The notes under the pieces: model-generated
What the model was told of the DNA's origin: nothing
Database searches by the model: none
The model's input: the letters and a program-made list of their open reading frames with translations, nothing else
Shown here: in pieces, positions 8,731-17,005 of the stretch
Layout: the number at the start of each line of letters is the position of its first letter
Numbering within the stretch: position 1 is the stretch's first letter
Program-made: the position numbers and the translations under genes
Assembly (NCBI GenBank): GCA_017558865.1
Contig: JAFYTM010000152.1
Span: forward strand, 1 to 34,990
DNA length: 34,990 nucleotides
Direction: 5' to 3'
Source: Lachnospiraceae bacterium
GTDB taxonomy: Bacteria > Bacillota > Clostridia > Lachnospirales > Lachnospiraceae

Positions 8731-10503
8731 TTAATCCAAAGAAATATGCAATTTCTCAATTTCCCGGCGTTTCTGTACGATCTTTCGAAGTGTATCCACA
8801 TCTCCAGGATCCATATGCTCTGTCTGCCAGGTAATACTGTTCTGCTTTACCTTCAGAATCGTTTCCTGCAAGGCCTTTTCCTCTTCCTCTTTGCCTGAAA
8901 GCTTCGGAATGGTATCATGAAACATTGCTGTTACTTTCTGCTGTTCCTCTTCCTCTGTGAAATACTGAAACAAGGATGCCGGATTCAGATGTCCTGCTGC
9001 ATACTGTTCCAACAAAAGCTCCACAACCCGTCTGCATAACGGATCTGTAAACTCCTCCGGCTCCACATAACGAATAATATTACGAAACAGCCTCTCATCA
9101 GAACTCATCCATGTGATCAGAAGACGCTGCGTTCGAAGACCGCTGTCTTCTGCTTTTTTACGCCTTCGGCTCAAAGGCTCTGTGGGCACTTGTGCCCTTG
9201 TCATACCTCCCAGCTTCTGCCCTGTCTGATTGACCATCTTTAAAAGCTGGTCATAAGTCAGATGATAGCGTTCTGCGGCTGCTTCTATATAATTGCTGCG
9301 TTCAATCCCCGCTTCAAACTCCAGAAGCTTTTTGGAAACTTCTCTAAAAAACGCAGTCTTACTCTCCGGTTCCCGAAGATTATACTGACGCTCCAGCACA
9401 CGCAGTTCAAAGAAAAAGCTCGTCTCTGCTTCATCGATCCTTTTTTGAAATTCTTCTGCGCCTTTTGCCTTGATCAGTTCATCGGGATCTTTATAAGGCT
9501 CCATATTGATGACTTTCGCAGTCAGACCGGCATCTTTCAGAATCGGTATCGCTCTCATCGCTGCCCTGACACCTGCCTCATCGCTGTCATAAGTCAATAA
9601 TACTTCGTTGGTATATCTTTTTAATATCATGGACTGCTGCTGTGTAAAAGCCGTACCAAGAGATGCTGTCGCCTGGTTAAAGCCGGCCTGATGCAGGGCA
9701 ATCACATCCATATACCCTTCACAAAGGATAATATTCGGTTTCCGGCTGATACGCGCCAAATTCAGACCATAGAGATTACGGCTCTTATCAAACACCTTCG
9801 TCTCCGGAGAATTCAGATATTTGGGTTTCCCATCGCCCATCACTCTTCCTCCAAAGCCGATGACACGATGATTGGCATCCATAATCGGGAACATGACACG
9901 ATTCCAGAATTTGTCATACATGCCCCGCTTCTCATCCACCTGCATCAACCCGGATTCTTTGAGCAGTTGATCCGAATATCCTTTGCCTTTCAAATATTTA
10001 TATAAATCGTTGCTGTATTTACTTGCATAACCAAGACCAAACTTCTGAATGGTCTCCTCGCTTAAGCCCCTGCCTGTCAAATAGTCCATTCCCTGTTTTC
10101 CGGGAGGCTGACGAAGCATATAATAATAATACTTTGCCGCGAGTTTGTTCAGTTCCAGTATCTGTGCCTTTAAATCTGTCTGCTGCTTTGTCTCTCTTGA
10201 CATATCCTGTTCCGGAAGTTTGATTCCTGCACGATCTGCAAGTACCTTCATCGCTTCCGGAAAAGTCAGGTTCTCATAATCCATGACAAACTTAAATACG
10301 TCTCCGCCTGCACCACAACTAAAACAATAATACATCTGGCGTGGCTGATTCACTGACATGGAAGGATTCTTATCATTGTGGAATGGACATACACCCACAT
10401 AATTACTCCCCTTCTTCTGCAGTTTCAAATACCCCGATATTACGTCCACTATATCACTTCTGGAACGTATCTCTTCTACCAGATCCTGTGAATAATAACT
10501 CAT
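8731..10503 (-). CDS. dnaG: DNA primase
   Basis: Synthesises the RNA primers for DNA replication. The 590-residue protein has an N-terminal CHC2 zinc finger with ligands Cys39, His42, Cys60 and Cys63, a central catalytic core with a TOPRIM domain (CEGYMDVIALHQAG, then TYDSDEAGVRA), and a C-terminal region expected to bind DnaB helicase. The start ATG at 10501-10503 has AGGTG four bases upstream. It lies 18 bases after the dgt locus and 37 before rpoD, so it is probably translated from a long polycistronic message; internal promoters cannot be excluded. Confidence 0.97.
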   Translation of the reverse strand: MSYYSQDLVEEIRSRSDIVDVISGYLKLQKKGSNYVGVCPFHNDKNPSMSVNQPRQMYYCFSCGAGGDVFKFVMDYENLTFPEAMKVLADRAGIKLPEQDMSRETKQQTDLKAQILELNKLAAKYYYYMLRQPPGKQGMDYLTGRGLSEETIQKFGLGYASKYSNDLYKYLKGKGYSDQLLKESGLMQVDEKRGMYDKFWNRVMFPIMDANHRVIGFGGRVMGDGKPKYLNSPETKVFDKSRNLYGLNLARISRKPNIILCEGYMDVIALHQAGFNQATASLGTAFTQQQSMILKRYTNEVLLTYDSDEAGVRAAMRAIPILKDAGLTAKVINMEPYKDPDELIKAKGAEEFQKRIDEAETSFFFELRVLERQYNLREPESKTAFFREVSKKLLEFEAGIERSNYIEAAAERYHLTYDQLLKMVNQTGQKLGGMTRAQVPTEPLSRRRKKAEDSGLRTQRLLITWMSSDERLFRNIIRYVEPEEFTDPLCRRVVELLLEQYAAGHLNPASLFQYFTEEEEQQKVTAMFHDTIPKLSGKEEEEKALQETILKVKQNSITWQTEHMDPGDVDTLRKIVQKRREIEKLHISLD

Positions 10504-10521
10504 ATAACACCTGATTCCTGA

Positions 10522-11529
10522 TTAGTATTTCCAGGAGGCCGGAACGAAAAACTCCTGAAATTTTGTTATGGCATACTGATCGGTCATACCCGATATGTAA
10601 TCACAGACGCTGCGCTCCTGCGTCTCGCCAGCCTGCCACATCCGTTCAATGTATTCATTTGGAAGCAGCTCCGGATGTTCCATATAATATTGAAACAACG
10701 CTTTTACCGTCTGCTCCGCTTTTTTCTCCTCCCCTTTTGCTCGGTTACATACATACACATTCTCAAACATAAATTGCCGAAGCCCCCGGAAAGCGAATTC
10801 TACATCCTCTGACATCAGAATATGAGGCTGATCCATACTCTGTTTCACGATATCGTGTATCAATGTGTTCAGTCTTTCCCTTGAGGAATGTCCAAGAATA
10901 TCTGTGTACACTGCCGGAAGTGTCTGTTCTTTAATCACTCCTGCACGGATTGCATCATCCACATCGTGATTGATGTAGGCAATCTTATCAGAATAACGAA
11001 CAATATTTCCTTCCAGCGTCGCTGGAGTGCCTGTAAGCTGATGATTGAAAATCCCATCCCTTACTTCCCAGGTCAGATTCAATCCCTGTCCCTGTTTTTC
11101 CAGTCTCTCCACAATTCGCACGCTCTGCTTATAATGTGCAAACCCTTCACTGCAAACCTCATCCAATGCTCTCTCTCCGGCATGTCCAAACGGAGTATGT
11201 CCCAGATCATGTCCCAAAGCAATCGCTTCTGTCAGATCTTCATTCAGCCGAAGTGCACGGGCAATCGTTCTGGCATTCTGTGCCACTTCCAGAGTGTGGG
11301 TCAGACGCGTACGATAATGGTCACCTTTCGGTGTCAAAAACACCTGTGTTTTATGTTTCAGTCTTCGAAACGCTTTGGAATGAAGAATACGATCCCTGTC
11401 TCTTTAATAGGCCGGGCGTATATCACATGGAGGCTCTTGCCTGTTCCTTCCTCTGGAATTCTTACTCAGAGCTGCATAAGGACTAAAATTCTGTATCTCC
11501 CGGTTTTCTATCTGTTCCCTGATCGTCAT
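10522..11529 (-). pseudogene. dgt: Deoxyguanosinetriphosphate triphosphohydrolase-like gene with in-frame stop at codon 42
   Basis: HD-domain dNTP triphosphohydrolase, expected to hydrolyse dGTP to deoxyguanosine and triphosphate. Read from an ATG at 11527-11529 behind GGGGGG, the frame gives a typical N-terminus (ENREIQNFSPYAALS... CDIRPAY) and then a TAA at 11404-11406, where the family normally has Gln in [24 protein letters not shown]. Reading continues in the same frame, with no frameshift, to 10522. Without the stop the product would be 335 residues, the normal length. The HD residues (RLTHTLEV, GHDLGHTPFGHAGE) all lie after the stop. The only start soon after it is a GTG at 11341-11343 inside the conserved core, with no visible ribosome site, so a functional shortened protein seems unlikely. 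One C-to-T change (CAA to TAA) explains the lesion. A real mutation and a sequencing error cannot be told apart here. Confidence 0.85.
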
Positions 11530-11563
11530 CGTATCCCCCCTCAAAACAATTTCAAAAACACTT

Positions 11564-12127
11564 TTATTTTTTAATTCGGGGATAATTCTTCTTCCCTACC
11601 ATATACTTCCGCATGTAAGCAAACGTCTTTTCTTCTCCCTGTTCTGCCAGCATATGCAGAATATACTCCAGAAGTGCTCTGGTGTCATCGTGTATCATGC
11701 AGAAATCTTTGCCTTTTTCATAATATTCCAGCGAAGAACGCTGGGTATATTTCTCCCCTTCATATACCTTGGAGGCTGCGATACGGTCCATGATCATCTC
11801 ATTTACATATCGAAGCGGCATCTTCATGCCTGTCATCCCTTTGACCGGACCTGTACTGTAATCGATCCAGTATTCATAATGATGTTTGTTGCGCCCTTTA
11901 TGATGAAGCCATGCGGCAGAATATCCCTTATCTTCCCGCTCTGCATTATTGGGACTGCGAAAGCCCTGATAATATCTGCATCCCTGCAGGAATTCTGTTG
12001 GTGTATATTTGGACAGATCATGGGTCAATCCCTGCCAGTACATGCCCACACGAAAACAATGTCTGGCAACCATGATCTTATGCTCTGTGATCGTACAAAA
12101 ATGTTTCCATATATTGATCAGCTTCAT
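11564..12127 (-). CDS. DUF5662-like conserved protein
   Basis: Function unknown. The 187-residue soluble protein has no signal peptide or membrane segment. It resembles the DUF5662 family common in Clostridia (sometimes mislabelled as catalase). It is rich in conserved His, Asp, Trp and Tyr: HKIMVARHCF near the N-terminus, GLTHDLSKYTPTEF at about 33-46, AAWLHHKGRNKHHYEYW near 75, and a MDRIAASKVY segment. The repeated His and Asp residues in helices suggest a metal-binding, HD-like all-helical fold; that is inference. It starts at the ATG 12125-12127 behind GAGAAAG, 14 bases after the GH13 gene, and precedes the dgt locus by 34 bases. Confidence 0.75.
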   Translation of the reverse strand: MKLINIWKHFCTITEHKIMVARHCFRVGMYWQGLTHDLSKYTPTEFLQGCRYYQGFRSPNNAEREDKGYSAAWLHHKGRNKHHYEYWIDYSTGPVKGMTGMKMPLRYVNEMIMDRIAASKVYEGEKYTQRSSLEYYEKGKDFCMIHDDTRALLEYILHMLAEQGEEKTFAYMRKYMVGKKNYPRIKK

Positions 12128-12141
12128 CTTTCTCTACCTTC

Positions 12142-13974
12142 TTATCTGCCTTCCAGTATCACGATCGATCTTGGCGGAACTACCGCCATCTTCTGATCTT
12201 TCAGCAGAATCTCTTCATCTTTGTTATAAAATATACCTGTTTCTCGGTCTGTATTGGCAACAATATACCAGTTCTGTCCAGATGACAGAGTCGGCAGCGC
12301 AATCTCGTGTTCTACCATGTGCATATTATAAAGCACATAGCAGGTCTCACCTCCCGTATATTCCCCGGCATACATAATACCAAGCTGACGGTTATAATTT
12401 TCAAACTCGCTGTACCATGCTTTTCTGCCGTGATAGGACATATCCGGAACACCTTTAGAAAGATAATCTTTCATCTTATATTCTTTTCTGCGTCCAAATG
12501 CCGGATGCGTTCTTCGGAAATCGATCGCTGACCGCACAAAGTCCTGCAGCTGTTTATCCGGCTTTTTAGTTGCCCACTGTACCCAGGAAATCTCATTATC
12601 CTGACAATACACGTTATTATTGCCGCCCTGAGAATTTCCCATCTCATCTCCGCCATAAATGGCTGGAACTCCCTGCGAAAGCATCATCAGAAGGAATGCA
12701 TTGCGAATCTGTTTTCTTCTGATCTTCTCCAGTATCTTATTCGTTGTAGGACCTTCTTCTCCATAATTGGAGCTGTAATTATAATTACTTCCGTCCTGAT
12801 TATCTTCTCCGTTCGCATCATTATGCTTTACATCGTAAGTCACCGTATCTGCGAGTGTAAAACCGTTATGGTTCGCCATATAGTTGATGACAGCAAACTG
12901 CTTTGGATTCCTGCGTAGGGTTTCTGTGATCTGCCAGAGCATATCTTCATCACCCTTCAGGAAACGCCGTGCTTTCATCATAAAATCATCGTTATATTCT
13001 GCCAGACGTCTGAATTCCGGCTGATAATCCGACTCGTAAATACGCTCCAACGGAAAATATTCACTCATAATCTTGGTCTTCTTCATATGCGGCTCCATGG
13101 CAAGAGCTGTCAGAGGAGAACCGCCTGTATTCACATGAACACCATCAATATGATATTCTTCTACCCAATATCTGATACATTCTACGATCATATTCGGATT
13201 CATACGCATCGGGAAATAAAATTCCAGAATCAGCTCAATTCCATTTTTATGCAGTTCACGTACCAGCTCCTTTAATTCTCGTTCCGGATTGCCAGAAGCA
13301 CTGTAGGATGCCTTGGGAGCAAAAAAGTTTGCTTTTCCATAGCCCCAGTAATTGATCTTCTCTCCCATATCCTTACGAATCGGCATATGTTTTTTGGCTG
13401 CCTTTTCTTCTTCCACTTCCGAAAACTCATAGACAGGCATCAATTCCAGCTGATTGATACCCAGCTTCTTTAAATACGAGATCTTCTCTTTGATACCTGC
13501 AAAAGTTCCTGGATGACGTACTTTGGAAGATGCATCCATCGTAAATCCTCTTGGATGTGTCACATAAAGTACACACTCCTCATAAGGAAGTTCCAGAGGC
13601 TTGTCCCCCTGCCAGGAAAATTTATCAAATCGAACACCACATCTGACTGTATGCGAATCCTTTGGTTCGGTTCCCCATACTTCTCTTCCGCTGATATATC
13701 TGGCATACGGATCCTGTGTTACCACTCCATCTATCAGATAATTGTATTCATACTCATTTACAGGGAATTGCCCCAGCTGCATGGCGTAGATATCTCCAAA
13801 CTGCATCTCTTCCGTAAATGGAAGTTCTGCCGCAGGTTCTGCATCTCCTTTCTTATACAGAAGAAGACTGCATTTTTTGTCATCTTTCACCTCTACCGCA
13901 AAATTGATGTCTTTTCCACACTTAGTCACTCCCAGGTTGTCCGGTTTTCCAGTACTGATGCGATATTTTTCCAT
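12142..13974 (-). CDS. GH13 isoamylase/GlgX-like protein with degenerate active site
   Basis: The 610-residue protein has the architecture of glycogen-debranching GH13 enzymes: a CBM48-like N-terminal domain (about 10-110), a (beta/alpha)8 core (about 130-500, with GVPAIYGGDEMGNSQGGNN and YCQDNEISW near the end) and a C-terminal beta domain. The catalytic motifs are altered. Region I (normally DVVYNH) reads EFYFPM. Region II (normally GFRFD) reads GVHVN, so the nucleophile is Asn282 and the substrate-binding Arg is His. Region III keeps Glu305 (KIMSE). Region IV (normally HD) reads HN, with Asn370. The loop between regions I and II is also shortened. With two of three catalytic acids gone it is probably a non-catalytic glucan-binding or regulatory protein. 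The ATG at 13972-13974 follows GGAAG. A clear promoter lies 50-80 bases upstream, so this gene heads the operon that continues to dnaG and rpoD. Confidence 0.85.
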   Translation of the reverse strand: MEKYRISTGKPDNLGVTKCGKDINFAVEVKDDKKCSLLLYKKGDAEPAAELPFTEEMQFGDIYAMQLGQFPVNEYEYNYLIDGVVTQDPYARYISGREVWGTEPKDSHTVRCGVRFDKFSWQGDKPLELPYEECVLYVTHPRGFTMDASSKVRHPGTFAGIKEKISYLKKLGINQLELMPVYEFSEVEEEKAAKKHMPIRKDMGEKINYWGYGKANFFAPKASYSASGNPERELKELVRELHKNGIELILEFYFPMRMNPNMIVECIRYWVEEYHIDGVHVNTGGSPLTALAMEPHMKKTKIMSEYFPLERIYESDYQPEFRRLAEYNDDFMMKARRFLKGDEDMLWQITETLRRNPKQFAVINYMANHNGFTLADTVTYDVKHNDANGEDNQDGSNYNYSSNYGEEGPTTNKILEKIRRKQIRNAFLLMMLSQGVPAIYGGDEMGNSQGGNNNVYCQDNEISWVQWATKKPDKQLQDFVRSAIDFRRTHPAFGRRKEYKMKDYLSKGVPDMSYHGRKAWYSEFENYNRQLGIMYAGEYTGGETCYVLYNMHMVEHEIALPTLSSGQNWYIVANTDRETGIFYNKDEEILLKDQKMAVVPPRSIVILEGR

Positions 13975-14022
13975 AATCTTCCTTTTCCCTTCAGTAGTCG
14001 ATATTTAACCCAATTATAATCA

Positions 14023-14051
14023 ATTCTACCATTATACTGCCTTTTTTTCAA
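14023..14051 (-). promoter_or_regulatory. Sigma-A promoter of the GH13-dnaG-rpoD operon
   Basis: On the minus strand TTGAAA (14046-14051) and TAGAAT (14023-14028) are 17 bases apart, about 50 bases before the GH13 start. The -35 element follows directly on the U-tract of the allC terminator. A second TATAAT-like box between the two elements lacks a matching -35. Confidence 0.65.
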
Positions 14052-14052
14052 G

Positions 14053-14089
14053 AAAAAATCCCCCATATACACAAGTATATGAAGGATTT
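14053..14089 (-). terminator. Rho-independent terminator of the allantoin operon (after allC)
   Basis: A 15-base-pair stem with two G-U pairs (arms 14056-14070 and 14075-14089, four-base loop) is followed by a U-tract on the minus strand. It starts 22 bases after the allC stop codon. Confidence 0.85.
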
Positions 14090-14111
14090 ATCCACATTTT
14101 TTGTTGTAATA

Positions 14112-15356
14112 TTATTCTTTTTCCAACAATTTCTGTGCCAGATCTGCCATAATCACCGATGCTTTTGTAAAATCACTGTATTTTGTAAATTCTACCGGGC
14201 AATGACTTCTGCCTTCCCGGCTCGGAACAAACAGCATGACTGTCGGAATCACCTGACCAATCTCAAGAGCATCATGTCCTGCACCGCTTGGAAGATAACG
14301 ACAGCTGAATCCTTTTTCCAGACAATCCGCCTCCATGATCTTCAGCATCTCTTCGGACAGCATAACCGGTGTGATCGTCAGCTTATTCTCGATCTCATAA
14401 CTGCCGCCCATTTTCTGGGTCTCGATCTCCAGTGCCACACGGATCTTCGTTGCGATATCATTGATATAATCATTATTGGTAGAGCGGATATCAACAGTGA
14501 ACTCTACTTTCTCCGCCACGATATTCATACCGCCCGGAGTTGTCCGGATGAATCCTGTTGTTGCAACCGTTCCTTCACCCTTTTCTCTTGCCCAGTCCGG
14601 AATTCGGGAGATAACCTTTGTGGCTGCCTCTGCTGCATCCAGACGCATATCCATCGGTGTAGTCCCCGCATGGTCTGCCCTTCCATATACGGTCACCATA
14701 TAACGCTGAATGCCTACGATGCAGTTCACAAGTCCAAGCTCCGTATGCTCCGCATCCAGAACTGGTCCCTGTTCAATATGAAGTTCCAGGAAAGAACCAA
14801 TCGAACCTTCCGGCCATTTCGCATCGGTGATCTTCTCCGGCTCCAGACCATAGGAAACCATTGCGTCATAGATTGATATTCCATCTGCATCTTTAAACTT
14901 TTTACAGTATTCCACATCACGCTTTCCGAGCATTGCACCGGAACCAAAATATCCCGTGCCAAAGCGTAAACCTTCTTCATCACAAAAACCAGCTGCAACA
15001 AAACTGCGTTTCAGAGTCACACCACGCTCCTTCAGCTGTCTTGCCACTTCAACTGCGCAGACCACACCGGCTATTCCATCAAAATCTCCGCCGTTTTTGA
15101 CTGAATCATAATGAGATCCCATCATCACACATGGCTCATCCGGTTCATCGCCTTTCAGGATGCCAAACACATTGCCGACTTCATCTTCCCATACTTCCAG
15201 TCCTGCTTCTGTCATAATATCTTTCAGATAATTCACTGCATCCCGCGCTTCTTTGGTAAATGGAAGTCTGGTACATCCATTGCCCGGCGTAGCGGTAAAC
15301 TGCTTCAATCCTTCCAGATCAGCTGCGATCCTGCCTGTGATCTTTTCCAATCCCAT
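14112..15356 (-). CDS. allC: Allantoate amidohydrolase (M20 hydantoinase/carbamoylase family)
   Basis: Zinc or manganese enzyme expected to convert allantoate to ureidoglycine, ammonia and CO2. The start is placed at the ATG 15354-15356, with AGGAG eight bases upstream; an ATG eight codons earlier overlaps the permease stop and has no such site. The protein is 414 residues, as in E. coli AllC. Metal ligands are visible: His82 in GSHYDSV, Asp93 in GGDFDGIAG, Glu127-Glu128 in DEEGLRFG, His193 in LHIEQGPVLD, and a C-terminal His in REGRSHCPVEFT. The dimerisation lid has RADHAGTTPMDMRLDA. N-carbamoyl-amino-acid hydrolases share these motifs, so specificity is inferred from the neighbouring allB, allE and allD genes. 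It is the last gene of its operon. Confidence 0.88.
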   Translation of the reverse strand: MGLEKITGRIAADLEGLKQFTATPGNGCTRLPFTKEARDAVNYLKDIMTEAGLEVWEDEVGNVFGILKGDEPDEPCVMMGSHYDSVKNGGDFDGIAGVVCAVEVARQLKERGVTLKRSFVAAGFCDEEGLRFGTGYFGSGAMLGKRDVEYCKKFKDADGISIYDAMVSYGLEPEKITDAKWPEGSIGSFLELHIEQGPVLDAEHTELGLVNCIVGIQRYMVTVYGRADHAGTTPMDMRLDAAEAATKVISRIPDWAREKGEGTVATTGFIRTTPGGMNIVAEKVEFTVDIRSTNNDYINDIATKIRVALEIETQKMGGSYEIENKLTITPVMLSEEMLKIMEADCLEKGFSCRYLPSGAGHDALEIGQVIPTVMLFVPSREGRSHCPVEFTKYSDFTKASVIMADLAQKLLEKE

Positions 15357-15379
15357 AGCTTTGTCTCCTTCTATGTTCA

Positions 15380-16987
15380 CTATATTGCCATCAAAAATAC
15401 AATCAGACCTACTGCAATGGTGGATGGAACCGTAATTCCAATAATCTTTTTCATGATCTTTCCTTCACTGCCGAGAATATTCGCTGTCGTTGTTCCAAGG
15501 ATGATCTTACTCGGGCTGACTGCACTTCCAATCGCGCCTCCTGTAGACTGCGCGCCCAGGACCGGAGCAAAATCCACACCGATCAGATTGGAAGTTGTCA
15601 TCTGGAAATCACCAAATAAAATATTGGAACTCATATTGCTTCCCGTCATAAAGGTTCCCAGGAAACCTACAAAAGGAGCCACAACTACATACACTTTTCC
15701 AAGCACTGCTGCAATTCCATTGGCAAGAACAACCGTCTGTCCCGTTCCGCTCATCAGTTTGGACATCACAATGAGTCCAATCACCGCAATCGCAGACGGT
15801 TTCGTCATGGTAAAAGATTTTTTAAATGCACGCTTCACGCCTTCCTCTGTGATCCATCCATTCTTTTTATAATAAACAAGACCAACAATCGAAGAAATGA
15901 ACAGAAACATACTCGCCTGTGTAAAAATCGCAATCGGTGAAAAACATTCCGATGCAGCATTCACATAGCCATAACCGGTACTTGTCTCAGGAAATGCCGG
16001 TCCAAAAGAAAACTGTCCTAAAAATGTATTGATCGGCTTTACTAAAAGAACAACCAATGTCAATGCAGATAACAGAAAATACGGAACAAATGCCTGTACA
16101 AGCGTCATATCCGACATTTCCTCTTCATCTTCTGCCTTTTTACTGGAACGATCCATAATCGGACTGTCCTCAACGCTCCATTCATCCCTGTACATCTTCA
16201 TGCGTCCCAGGAAAAGAACAACAACCAGAGAGATACAGGATGGAAGGAAACAGGAGAGCGTTGTATTCACCTGACTTAAGCAAAGCTCACCTACACCCTG
16301 AATCGCAACCATGATCAGTACAGCCGGAAGTCCTTTTTTCAACGCCTTCCCTTTACCATAGAACCAGCAGATTGCAACTCCTGTCACTATATTCCATAAA
16401 AGCAGGAACAGTGCTGTCCAGAAAGCGGTTCGGAAATAATCCTCACTGCCCACGGTCAGACCTGCAGACATCGCAAGAGAATCCCACGCTGCCGCCAAAG
16501 TACCAAAAGTGTTACCCCATGCCTGTCCAAAAAGCGGAATAATCACTGCCCACAGAGGTGTCACACCGATACCGATCAAAAGTGGTGCTCCCACCGCTAC
16601 CGGCACTCCAAATCCTGTGATTCCCTGCAGAAAACTCTCCAGAATCCAGCCCATAGCAATTACAAGCAGCAACTCATTGGGCAGGAGCTTACGCATACCA
16701 TTTCGTATCACAAGAAATGCTTTTGCTTCATCCCCCACCTGATACATCAGAATCGCCGTCCATACAATCAGCAGGATGGTCAGGGAGCTCCACACTCCCT
16801 TAACACTTTCCACTGCCAAAAGCATCAAATCTGCTTTATAAAATACTACTCCGGTTACTGCGGTGATGACAAGTCCGACTCCTGCCGCCTCTTTTGCACC
16901 CCAGTTAAACTTTAACATCAAAATCAAAAGAACAATGATGGGCAAACACGCCATCACCCACATAAATGGTGTTACTGGTATATTCAT
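15380..16987 (-). CDS. LctP-family (L-lactate permease-like) transporter
   Basis: Integral membrane protein of 535 residues with at least a dozen hydrophobic segments. It has the family signature ESFLQGITGFGVPVAVGAPLL (about residues 113-133) and the TGSNMSSNILFG and GAQSTGGAIGSAVSPSKI segments near the C-terminus. Known members move lactate and glycolate with protons. It lies between the FdrA-DUF1116 fusion (18 bases upstream) and allC (23 bases downstream), so it belongs to the allantoin operon and probably handles a pathway acid. Oxamate, which is shaped like pyruvate, is an attractive candidate for export, but this is inference. The start ATG at 16985-16987 follows AAGGAGAG by five bases. 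Confidence 0.85.
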   Translation of the reverse strand: MNIPVTPFMWVMACLPIIVLLILMLKFNWGAKEAAGVGLVITAVTGVVFYKADLMLLAVESVKGVWSSLTILLIVWTAILMYQVGDEAKAFLVIRNGMRKLLPNELLLVIAMGWILESFLQGITGFGVPVAVGAPLLIGIGVTPLWAVIIPLFGQAWGNTFGTLAAAWDSLAMSAGLTVGSEDYFRTAFWTALFLLLWNIVTGVAICWFYGKGKALKKGLPAVLIMVAIQGVGELCLSQVNTTLSCFLPSCISLVVVLFLGRMKMYRDEWSVEDSPIMDRSSKKAEDEEEMSDMTLVQAFVPYFLLSALTLVVLLVKPINTFLGQFSFGPAFPETSTGYGYVNAASECFSPIAIFTQASMFLFISSIVGLVYYKKNGWITEEGVKRAFKKSFTMTKPSAIAVIGLIVMSKLMSGTGQTVVLANGIAAVLGKVYVVVAPFVGFLGTFMTGSNMSSNILFGDFQMTTSNLIGVDFAPVLGAQSTGGAIGSAVSPSKIILGTTTANILGSEGKIMKKIIGITVPSTIAVGLIVFLMAI

Positions 16988-17005
16988 GAATACTCTCCTT
17001 GTATC

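Noticed and set aside
7629..8834. 401-codon open frame on the plus strand
   Set aside because: It lies wholly antisense to rpoD and the end of dnaG, has no family resemblance, and is rich in Cys, Phe, Ile and Gln as expected from an antisense shadow.
11341..11343. GTG as the true start of a shorter dgt protein
   Set aside because: It falls inside the conserved HKTQVFLTPKGDHYRTRL core and has no ribosome site; the better reading is a full gene with a nonsense codon.
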